Assembly: GCA_020438185.1 (NCBI GenBank) | Contig: JAGQVC010000134.1 | Span: forward strand, 1 to 5,615 | Source of the DNA: Bacteroidota bacterium | GTDB lineage: Bacteria; Bacteroidota; Bacteroidia; M30B66 | Length of the DNA stretch: 5,615 nt | Direction of reading: 5' to 3' | Part shown: piece after piece, positions 1 to 5,615 of the stretch | How the letters are laid out: each line of letters starts with the position of its first letter | Position numbering within the stretch: the first letter of the stretch is position 1 | The notes under the pieces: generated by a model | What the model saw: the letters and a program-made list of their open reading frames with translations, nothing else | Told to the model about the DNA's origin: nothing | Database searches by the model: none | Translations under genes and position numbers: made by a program

Positions 1-65
1 GTTTTACCTGCATCAATGTGAGCAGCAATACCAATGTTACGCGTGTGTTTAAGGTCGTGAGCCAT
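1..65 (-). CDS. fusA: Elongation factor G, N-terminal fragment (cut by window edge)
   Basis: EF-G is the cytoplasmic GTPase that drives ribosomal translocation. Only the first 21 complete codons are present. They read MAHDLKHTRNIGIAAHID and then AGK, with the two remaining bases (AC) forcing Thr next. This is the conserved EF-G start leading into the P-loop (G1 motif, AHIDAGKT), with the invariant Lys at residue 21. The ATG at 65-63 is at the usual distance from the G1 motif for this family. The gene runs off the left edge, so nothing can be said about the rest. It lies 25 bases downstream of rpsG on the same strand, the classical str operon order rpsL-rpsG-fusA. The bases before the ATG are A/T-rich with no Shine-Dalgarno sequence. 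Other translational GTPases share the P-loop, but the start sequence and the position after rpsG make EF-G by far the best reading. Confidence 0.95.
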   Translation of the reverse strand, partial: MAHDLKHTRNIGIAAHIDAGK

Positions 66-90
66 TTTTTATTCTGTGAAATATTATTTG

Positions 91-558
91 TTAGAAGCGG
101 AAATGTGAGAATGCTTTATTGGCTTCGGCCATTCTGTGAGTATCTTCTTTCTTTTTATGAGCAGCTCCTTCACCTTTGGAAGCAGAAACAATTTCAGAAG
201 CAAGGCGCTGAGCCATAGACTTCTCGTTTCTTTTTCTGGAGAAAGTAATCAGCCATTTAATTCCTAATGCTGTGCGACGATCAGGACGGATTTCCATCGG
301 AATCTGAAATGTAGCTCCACCAACACGGCGGCTTTTTACTTCCACGCTTGGACTTACATTTTCAAGGGCACGCTTCCATACTTCGTGGCCACTTTCTTCA
401 GTCCTTTTTTCAACGATATCAAGTGCATCGTAAAAAATAGCGAATGCTACACTCTTCTTACCATCCATCATCAGGTTGTTCACGAAGCGGGTTACAAGTG
501 CATCATTATAACGCGGATCAGGAATTCTGGCAATTTTCTTTGGGGTTGTCTTCCTCAT
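91..558 (-). CDS. rpsG: 30S ribosomal protein S7
   Basis: S7 binds the 3' major domain of 16S rRNA, nucleates assembly of the 30S head and lies near the tRNA exit site. The 155-residue product has the usual length and is full-length. It starts MRKTTPKKIARIPDPRYND, contains the conserved stretch LVTRFVNNLMMDGKKSVA (residues 22-39), the VGGATFQIPMEIRP segment (about 79-92), and ends with the family C-terminus HRMAEANKAFSHFRF. The ATG at 558-556 gives the expected N-terminus. The gene lies 21 bases downstream of rpsL and 25 upstream of fusA, so it is probably co-transcribed from the promoter at 1055-1084. In E. coli S7 represses its own operon by binding the longer rpsL-rpsG intergenic RNA. Here that gap is short and shows only a 4-bp stem, so the same mechanism is not evident. 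No Shine-Dalgarno sequence is seen. Confidence 0.98.
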   Translation of the reverse strand: MRKTTPKKIARIPDPRYNDALVTRFVNNLMMDGKKSVAFAIFYDALDIVEKRTEESGHEVWKRALENVSPSVEVKSRRVGGATFQIPMEIRPDRRTALGIKWLITFSRKRNEKSMAQRLASEIVSASKGEGAAHKKKEDTHRMAEANKAFSHFRF

Positions 559-579
559 GGGTTCAGAGAACTTAAAATA

Positions 580-987
580 TTATTTTTTCTTTTTACCTGC
601 AGCAGCTGCCTGACCTGGTTTCGGTTTCTTAGTTCCGTATTTAGATCTGCGCTGATTACGTCCTTCAACTCCTGAAGTATCAAGAGCACCACGCACAATG
701 TGGTAACGTACACCCGGAAGATCCTTAACCCTGCCTCCACGGATAAGCACAATACTGTGCTCCTGAAGATTATGACCTTCTCCCGGAATATAAGCGTTAA
801 CCTCTTTTGAGTTGGTTAGCCTAACACGGGCTACCTTACGCATTGCTGAATTTGGTTTCTTAGGGGTTGTCGTGTAAACACGTGTACATACTCCGCGACG
901 TTGTGGACATGAGTCAAGCGCCGGAGACTTTGATTTGGCAACGTTTGCGTTGCGCCCTTTACGTACAAGCTGCTGAATTGTAGGCAT
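580..987 (-). CDS. rpsL: 30S ribosomal protein S12
   Basis: S12 sits at the decoding centre of the small subunit and influences tRNA selection accuracy. The 135-residue product starts MPTIQQLVRKGR and carries the family core CPQRRGVCTRVYTTTPKKPN (residues 27-46), GEGHNLQEHS (69-78) and RGGRVKDLPGVRYH (83-96). Lys43 and Lys88 match the two E. coli lysines whose replacement gives streptomycin resistance or dependence, so the protein looks wild type at those sites. Asp89 matches the residue that RimO methylthiolates in other bacteria. Compared with the 124-residue E. coli protein it has a longer tail of Gly, Ala and Lys (about residues 124-135). It is the first gene of the rpsL-rpsG-fusA cluster. 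The ATG at 987-985 gives the canonical N-terminus. The leader is A-rich and lacks a Shine-Dalgarno sequence. Confidence 0.98.
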   Translation of the reverse strand: MPTIQQLVRKGRNANVAKSKSPALDSCPQRRGVCTRVYTTTPKKPNSAMRKVARVRLTNSKEVNAYIPGEGHNLQEHSIVLIRGGRVKDLPGVRYHIVRGALDTSGVEGRNQRRSKYGTKKPKPGQAAAAGKKKK

Positions 988-1054
988 GCTTTAATCGTTG
1001 ATTGTATGGAAGTTAAATTCGTTAATTCTGGTTTTTGCCCATTTTTTGGGAGCG

Positions 1055-1084
1055 CAAAGATAGCAAGTTGTTTTGATTAACAAA
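1055..1084 (-). promoter_or_regulatory. Predicted Bacteroidota-type promoter for rpsL-rpsG-fusA
   Basis: Read on the minus strand, TATCTTTG at 1062-1055 matches the Bacteroidota primary-sigma -7 element TAnnTTTG exactly. TTTG at 1084-1081 matches the -33 element, with an 18-base spacer. The elements end 67 bases before the rpsL start codon, which suggests a leader of roughly 60 nt. The consensus is established for Bacteroidota housekeeping promoters. Use of this site here, and the exact transcription start (probably around 1047-1050), are inferred from sequence alone. Confidence 0.7.
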
Positions 1085-1162
1085 CAGTTGCAAGCAAAAA
1101 AATTTCAAGGTTTTTTTGGTTTCCGCTTCGCGGGATATTCACTTGAGGTAAACATGAGCTGT

Positions 1163-1178
1163 CTTTTTAGCTTAAAAG
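1163..1178. repeat. Imperfect 16-base dyad in the divergent intergenic region
   Basis: CTTTTTAGCTTAAAAG is self-complementary at 7 of its 8 base pairs, the exception being the T/T at 1168 and 1173. It lies 72 bases before the helicase start and outside the predicted rpsL promoter. A symmetrical site in a divergent intergenic region could bind a dimeric regulator. The sequence is short and A/T-rich, however, and a chance match is quite possible. No regulator can be named. Confidence 0.25.
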
Positions 1179-1249
1179 TTGAATCCGCCCCGGATTTTTG
1201 TGGAAAATTCACCATTTCCGGTTTAAGCCATTGCTGTATTTTTACGCCC

Positions 1250-3583
1250 ATGAATGAGAATTACCTCAATGAGCTGAATCCGGTGCAGCGAAGTGCCGTG
1301 ATGCAAACTGATGGACCGGTTATGATTATCGCCGGAGCAGGCTCCGGCAAAACCAGAGTACTTACATACAGAATTGCTCATTTGCTCAATCATGGCGTAA
1401 GTGCTTTTAGCATCCTGGCATTAACCTTTACCAATAAGGCCGCCCGCGAAATGAAAGAAAGAATTCATCACATAGTTGGTTCAACGGAAAGCGCCAATCT
1501 CTGGATGGGAACCTTTCACTCTGTTTTCGCCAGAATACTTCGGTTCGAAGCTGAAAAATTAGGCTACCCTTCAAATTTTACCATTTACGATACGGATGAT
1601 TCTAAAAGCCTGATTAAAACCATTCTGAATGAGATGGGGCTGGATGATAAGATTTATAAGCCATCACTTGTACTAAACCGGATTTCGGGAGCCAAAAACA
1701 ACCTCATCTCTGCGCAGCAGTACTTAAGTATGCGTGAAATAACCGAAGAGGATCGTCTCAGCGGCAAGCCTAAGCTTGGCTTGGTTTACCAGGCATACGA
1801 AACACGCTGCTTTAAAGCTTCGGCGATGGATTTTGATGACCTGCTATTTAAAACGAATGTTCTTTTCAAGAATTACCCTGAGGTATTATATAAGTATCAG
1901 GATAAGTTTAGGTTTATTATGGTTGATGAGTATCAGGACACCAATTTTAGCCAGTACCTAATTGTTAAGAAACTTGCTGCCCGACACCTTAATATATGTG
2001 TAGTGGGTGATGATGCTCAGAGCATATATGCTTTCCGGGGTGCAAATATTCAGAATATCCTGAATTTTGAGCGAGATTATCCGGAACTGAAAATGTTCAA
2101 ACTCGAACAAAACTACCGGTCCACAAAAACTATTGTTGAAGCTGCTAATGCTGTTATCAGCAAAAACAAAGCGCAGCTTCGTAAGGTAGTTTGGACCGAT
2201 AATAACCCCGGTGAGCGAATTAAGGTTATGCTCACTGCTTCAGATAATGAGGAAGGAGCAATGGTTGCCAATCAGATTTTTGAACAACGAATGCAGAATC
2301 AAATGCCTTACAAGGATTTTGCAGTTCTGTACCGCACAAATGCTCAATCACGGGCGCTCGAAGAGTCGCTACGCAAAAGAAGTATTCCCTATCGCATTTA
2401 TGGTGGATTAAGTTTCTATAAGCGAAAGGAAATCAAAGATTTGCTTGCATATTTCAGGTTAACCATAAATCCAAATGATGAGGAAGCACTAAAAAGAGTG
2501 ATTAATTACCCCGCCAGAGGCATAGGTAAAACAACTCTTGAAAAAATTATTGTTGCTGCAGATGAGAAGGGAGTTTCTATCTGGAATCTGATTTCGGCCC
2601 TTCAGGAATATGATGTAGTTAAAGGTGCTGCAGTGCGTAAAATTGTGGATTTCGTTAACATGATTCGCAGTTTCAGGCATAACCTGGAATCAACGGATGC
2701 TTTTGTGCTGGCTATGAACATTGCAAAATCCTCAGGATTGCTGAAAGAACTGAATGCAGATAAAACCCCTGAGGGCATCTCCAGATACGAGAATATTCAG
2801 GCCTTGTTAAATGGTATTCAGGAATTTGTCGAGACCAAGCCGGAAAGTGAGGATGAAGTTCAGGAAAGAACTCTTGATGTTTATGTCAGAGACATCGCCT
2901 TGTTGACGGATGCTGATGAGGATGATGAAAAAGATGCTGAAAAAGTATCTCTTATGACGATTCATGCAGCGAAAGGTCTTGAATTCAAATCTGTATTTGT
3001 TGTCGGACTTGAAGAGAATCTCTTCCCTTCACAGCTGTCGTTGAACTCAGTTGAAGAACTTGAGGAAGAACGCCGTTTGTTTTATGTCGCGATTACGCGT
3101 GCAGAAAAACATTTGGTCCTAAGTCATGCTGAAACCCGCTACAGATGGGGCCAGATAACACACGCGGAACCTAGCAGGTTTATTCAGGAGATTGATCAGT
3201 CGTTGCTTGAATACAATGAACCTCCTGCGAAGAAAGGATTTCTGGATTTTTCGGATGATTTTGACTCGTACGCAGGTTTTAAGAAAAGACCTGCAGCTTC
3301 AGCCTTTCAGGCGAAAGCCGAACAAAGTGGAAGCTATACTCGACGGGGCACTTCAGAAAGTCCCGCAACAGCAGCTGCTCAAAAGAAAGAGATTAGCAAT
3401 TTTATTCCAGACAACCTGAATAACCTTCAATCAGGTATGGAAGTTATTCATGAAAAATTTGGCAAAGGCAAGGTTTTACAGATTGACGGCCGGAATTCGG
3501 AGAGAAAGGCAACCGTATTTTTTCAGGAAGTGGGACAAAAACAATTATTGCTTAAGTTTGCCAAGTTGAAAATTATCGGGTAA
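1250..3583 (+). CDS. uvrD: UvrD/PcrA-type ATP-dependent 3'-5' DNA helicase
   Basis: This is a superfamily 1A helicase that unwinds DNA in nucleotide excision repair and mismatch repair and in clearing RNA polymerase or recombinase complexes. The 777-residue product has every expected motif: Q motif LNPVQR (9-14), Walker A GAGSGKT (29-35), motif Ia LTFTNKAAREM (58-68), Ib GTFHS (87-91), Walker B VDEYQDTN (225-232), III VVGDDAQSIYAFRGA (251-265), IV LEQNYRST (285-292), YGGLSFYKRKEIKD (384-397), V MTIHAAKGLEF (569-579) and VI EEERRLFYVAITRA (605-618). A polar, Gln/Ala/Ser-containing linker leads to a C-terminal PcrA/UvrD Tudor-like domain (about 728-777) with the HEKFGKGKV signature. That domain contacts RNA polymerase in studied homologues. 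The frame is open upstream to 1073, but ATG 1250 puts the Q motif at the family-typical distance. An earlier in-frame ATG at 1154 would add 32 unconserved-looking residues. The gene is divergent from rpsL and 51 bases upstream of the DUF4290 gene. It could equally be named pcrA. RecB-like nucleases are excluded because there is no nuclease domain. Confidence 0.96.
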   Translation: MNENYLNELNPVQRSAVMQTDGPVMIIAGAGSGKTRVLTYRIAHLLNHGVSAFSILALTFTNKAAREMKERIHHIVGSTESANLWMGTFHSVFARILRFEAEKLGYPSNFTIYDTDDSKSLIKTILNEMGLDDKIYKPSLVLNRISGAKNNLISAQQYLSMREITEEDRLSGKPKLGLVYQAYETRCFKASAMDFDDLLFKTNVLFKNYPEVLYKYQDKFRFIMVDEYQDTNFSQYLIVKKLAARHLNICVVGDDAQSIYAFRGANIQNILNFERDYPELKMFKLEQNYRSTKTIVEAANAVISKNKAQLRKVVWTDNNPGERIKVMLTASDNEEGAMVANQIFEQRMQNQMPYKDFAVLYRTNAQSRALEESLRKRSIPYRIYGGLSFYKRKEIKDLLAYFRLTINPNDEEALKRVINYPARGIGKTTLEKIIVAADEKGVSIWNLISALQEYDVVKGAAVRKIVDFVNMIRSFRHNLESTDAFVLAMNIAKSSGLLKELNADKTPEGISRYENIQALLNGIQEFVETKPESEDEVQERTLDVYVRDIALLTDADEDDEKDAEKVSLMTIHAAKGLEFKSVFVVGLEENLFPSQLSLNSVEELEEERRLFYVAITRAEKHLVLSHAETRYRWGQITHAEPSRFIQEIDQSLLEYNEPPAKKGFLDFSDDFDSYAGFKKRPAASAFQAKAEQSGSYTRRGTSESPATAAAQKKEISNFIPDNLNNLQSGMEVIHEKFGKGKVLQIDGRNSERKATVFFQEVGQKQLLLKFAKLKIIG

Positions 3584-3634
3584 ACACAATACAGTTTATC
3601 CGGGTCAGGAAAAGGCCCCTTTCTTTTATTTTTT

Positions 3635-4276
3635 ATGGTATACAATTCACAGCGCCCTGCGCTGATAATTTCCGAATACGGACGCCATGTGCAGCGCATG
3701 GTTGAAGATGCAATGCTTATTGAAGATCGTGAAGAACGTAATGCCCGTGCCAGATATATTATTTCCGTTATGGGTCAGCTTAATCCGCATCTGCGGGATG
3801 TAAACGACTTCAAGCATAAATTGTGGGATCACCTGTTTATTATTTCAGACTTTCGTCTGGATGTTGATTCTCCTTATCCGATTCCTTCAGCTGAAAGCTT
3901 TAAAACAAAGCCTGAAAAGCTGAAATACCCAAGCAATCATATAAAATTCAGGCATTACGGAAAGATCATTGAAAAGGTGATTGATAAAGTCAAGAAAATG
4001 GATGAAGGTGAAGAACGCACAGCTCTCACCCAAACTGTAGCCTACAATCTGAAAAAAGCTTATCTCACCTGGAACCGTGATTCTGTGCAGGATGATGTAA
4101 TTATTTCAGATCTCAAAAAACTCTCTGAAGGTCAGCTTGTTATCGAAGAAGGCAGCAAGCTGGCATTTGTACCGGAAAACCTCTCTCAGAATTATTCACA
4201 ACCACAGGGTAAGAAGTTTAACAGAGGGCGCAATAAATCAAAAAACTTCAAACGTAAATTCGGCGGTAATAATTAA
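3635..4276 (+). CDS. DUF4290 family protein, function unknown
   Basis: The 213-residue protein resembles the Bacteroidota family DUF4290, whose genes typically lie beside murA. Family recognition is from memory of sequence and context, not a search. No signal peptide, membrane segment or known catalytic motif is visible, so it is probably cytoplasmic. Residues 15-75 and 108-163 look like two copies of one unit: each begins YG[RK], has EERxA about 18 residues on, and ends at IISD (69-72 and 156-159). Between them is a Pro-rich stretch (80-104, with SPYPIPS). The last 23 residues (191-213) hold nine Lys/Arg and no acidic residue, with Gly and Asn between, which resembles a disordered nucleic-acid-binding tail. 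ATG 3635 follows a T-rich stretch without a Shine-Dalgarno sequence. The stop is only 15 bases before murA, so the two are very likely co-transcribed. A role linked to MurA or cell-wall synthesis can only be guessed from the neighbourhood. Confidence 0.88.
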   Translation: MVYNSQRPALIISEYGRHVQRMVEDAMLIEDREERNARARYIISVMGQLNPHLRDVNDFKHKLWDHLFIISDFRLDVDSPYPIPSAESFKTKPEKLKYPSNHIKFRHYGKIIEKVIDKVKKMDEGEERTALTQTVAYNLKKAYLTWNRDSVQDDVIISDLKKLSEGQLVIEEGSKLAFVPENLSQNYSQPQGKKFNRGRNKSKNFKRKFGGNN

Positions 4277-4291
4277 GAATTACCAGCCAAA

Positions 4292-5596
4292 ATGAACAGA
4301 TTTGAAATTACAGGAGGCGGTCGCCTTCATGGAGAGATTGTTCCCCAGGGAGCTAAAAACGAAGCGCTTCAGATTCTATGCGCTGTCCTTCTTACTCCGG
4401 AGGAATGTATCATACACAATGTTCCTGATATTGTAGACGTCAATAAACTGATTGATCTTCTGGCAGCCCTGGGTGTTAAAGTAAAAAATCTGGGTAATGG
4501 CTCCTGGTCTTTTAAGGCTGATGCGGTTGATGTAGATTTTCTTGTTTCTGAAGAATTCAAGAAAAAGGGTTCTGCTTTGCGGGGATCTGTAATGATTGTA
4601 GGGCCACTTCTTGCACGTTTTGGTCGAGGCTATATTCCAAAGCCAGGAGGCGATAAGATAGGTCGCCGCCGAATGGATACACACTTTATTGGCTTTCAGA
4701 AGTTAGGAGCTTCATTTGATTTCGATAGCGTGGATAGCTTCTATAAAGTTGAAGCAAAAAAACTGAAAGGGACATACATGCTTCTGGATGAAGCATCTGT
4801 AACAGGAACTGCGAACATTCTAATGGCGGCTACATTGGCTGAAGGCACAACCACCATTTTTAATGCGGCCTGCGAACCATATCTTCAGCAGCTATCTAAA
4901 ATGCTTAATTCAATGGGAGCGAAAATATCCGGTGTCGGCTCCAATTTGCTCACAATTGAAGGCGTAAACGAGCTTGGTGGCTGCTCTCACAGGATGCTTC
5001 CTGATATGATTGAAATAGGCTCATTCATTGGAATGGCTGCAATGACAAAAAGTAATCTCCGCATTAAGGATACAGGATACGATCACCTGGGAATCATTCC
5101 GGATGTTTTCAGGCGACTCGGGATAGAGGTTATGCGGGACGGTGATGATATTGTGATTCCGGAGCAGGAGACTTACACGATTGATAAATATATAGACGGC
5201 TCAATTTTAACTGTTTCAGATGCACCATGGCCCGGCTTTACGCCGGATTTGCTAAGCATTGTGCTTGTTGTTGCTACACAGGCAAATGGCTCAGTACTGG
5301 TGCACCAGAAAATGTTCGAAAGCAGGTTGTTCTTTGTTGATAAACTAATCGATATGGGAGCTCAGATTATTCTCTGTGATCCGCACCGGGCGACAATTAT
5401 CGGACTAAACCGTAAGCAAAATCTGAGAGGCATAAGAATGACATCACCTGATATCAGGGCAGGTGTAGCATTATTGATTGCGGCCTTATCTGCCGAAGGC
5501 ACCAGTATAATCGACAACATTGAGCAAATTGACAGAGGGTACCAACATATTGACAAGCGCCTTCAGGCAATTGGAGCACAGATAAAGAGAGTTTGA
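4292..5596 (+). CDS. murA: UDP-N-acetylglucosamine 1-carboxyvinyltransferase (MurA), Asp-type active site
   Basis: MurA transfers enolpyruvate from phosphoenolpyruvate to UDP-GlcNAc in the cytoplasm, the first committed step of peptidoglycan synthesis. The 434-residue product is full-length for the EPSP-synthase fold. Active-site counterparts of the E. coli enzyme are present: Lys22-Asn23 in GAKNEAL, Arg97 in LRGSV, Arg126 in IGRRRMDTH, Glu195 in NAACEP, Asp319 in WPGFTPD, Arg345 in FESRLFF and Arg415 in IDRGYQHI. The notable difference is residue 121 (GAT at 4652-4654). The mobile loop reads PGGDKIG, so Asp replaces the Cys (E. coli Cys115) that fosfomycin alkylates. Asp-type MurAs are active and fosfomycin-insensitive in Mycobacterium and Chlamydia. 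AroA is excluded by the MurA-specific signatures. ATG 4292 gives the normal N-terminus and has an A-rich context. The gene follows DUF4290 by 15 bases and probably shares its transcript. Only 19 bases remain after the stop, with no complete terminator in view. Confidence 0.97.
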   Translation: MNRFEITGGGRLHGEIVPQGAKNEALQILCAVLLTPEECIIHNVPDIVDVNKLIDLLAALGVKVKNLGNGSWSFKADAVDVDFLVSEEFKKKGSALRGSVMIVGPLLARFGRGYIPKPGGDKIGRRRMDTHFIGFQKLGASFDFDSVDSFYKVEAKKLKGTYMLLDEASVTGTANILMAATLAEGTTTIFNAACEPYLQQLSKMLNSMGAKISGVGSNLLTIEGVNELGGCSHRMLPDMIEIGSFIGMAAMTKSNLRIKDTGYDHLGIIPDVFRRLGIEVMRDGDDIVIPEQETYTIDKYIDGSILTVSDAPWPGFTPDLLSIVLVVATQANGSVLVHQKMFESRLFFVDKLIDMGAQIILCDPHRATIIGLNRKQNLRGIRMTSPDIRAGVALLIAALSAEGTSIIDNIEQIDRGYQHIDKRLQAIGAQIKRV

Positions 5597-5615
5597 CCGG
5601 CTTTTTAAGATTTTT

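Noticed and set aside
561..571. GTTC-AGA-GAAC inverted repeat just before rpsG, a possible S7 autoregulatory hairpin
   Set aside because: The stem is 4 bp with a 3-base loop in a 21-base gap. It has no visible resemblance to the larger E. coli S7 target, and chance is the simpler explanation.
1038..1050. CCCA/TGGG inverted repeat near the predicted 5' end of the rpsL leader
   Set aside because: Four base pairs around an A/T loop are too little to support a regulatory structure.
1073..1249. 59-codon in-frame upstream extension of the helicase gene, starting at TTG 1073 or ATG 1154
   Set aside because: The extension overlaps the predicted rpsL promoter and shows no helicase-like sequence. ATG 1250 places the Q motif and Walker A at the usual family positions. 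An open frame of this length can occur by chance.
3608..3634. Possible terminator between the helicase and DUF4290 genes (AAAG/CTTT stem followed by a T-rich run)
   Set aside because: The clean stem is only 4 bp with a single G-C pair, and extending it needs a bulge. The T-run ends directly at the ATG of the next gene. It could attenuate slightly, but it is too weak to call a terminator.
4312..4331. AGGAGG-like Shine-Dalgarno sequence followed by ATG at 4329, suggesting a later murA start
   Set aside because: The ATG at 4329 is out of frame with murA. The purine-rich stretch encodes the conserved Gly run near the MurA N-terminus, and none of the other genes here uses a Shine-Dalgarno sequence.
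4376..4684. 102-codon minus-strand open frame inside murA, and similar antisense frames elsewhere
   Set aside because: They lie wholly within well-supported genes, show no recognisable protein family and lack promoter-like context. They are frame shadows.
5597..5615. T-rich sequence after murA as a terminator
   Set aside because: No stem can be formed within the 19 bases present, and the window ends before any structure could be complete.

Overview
The window looks like ordinary core chromosome from a member of the Bacteroidota. The evidence is a gene for a DUF4290-type protein directly upstream of murA, a MurA with Asp in place of the catalytic Cys, a promoter of the Bacteroidota TTTG/TAnnTTTG type, and no Shine-Dalgarno sequence at any of the six gene starts. 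Genus or family cannot be fixed from this sequence. Base composition looks moderate and even, and I see no mobile element, RNA gene or CRISPR array.

Left part (1-987, minus strand): the head of a str-type ribosomal operon, read right to left as rpsL (S12), rpsG (S7) and fusA (EF-G). Only the first 21 codons of fusA are inside the window. Gaps are 21 and 25 bases, so co-transcription is likely. A good match to the Bacteroidota housekeeping promoter lies at 1055-1084, about 67 bases upstream of rpsL.

Middle (988-1249): a 262-base divergent intergenic region between rpsL and the helicase gene. It holds the rpsL promoter and a 16-base imperfect dyad at 1163-1178. I found no convincing promoter for the rightward genes.

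Right part (1250-5596, plus strand): three same-direction genes with short gaps (51 and 15 bases): a UvrD/PcrA superfamily 1 DNA helicase, a DUF4290-type protein of unknown function with a basic tail, and murA, the first committed enzyme of peptidoglycan synthesis. They are probably one operon, although a weak hairpin and T-rich stretch lie before the DUF4290 gene. The helicase (DNA repair, transcription-replication conflicts) and MurA (cell wall) have no obvious shared pathway.

No new multi-gene system is visible. The points most worth a second look are an apparent internal duplication in the DUF4290-type protein (two roughly 55-residue units sharing YG...EERxA...IISD), its lysine/arginine-rich tail, and the Cys-to-Asp change in MurA that predicts intrinsic fosfomycin insensitivity.
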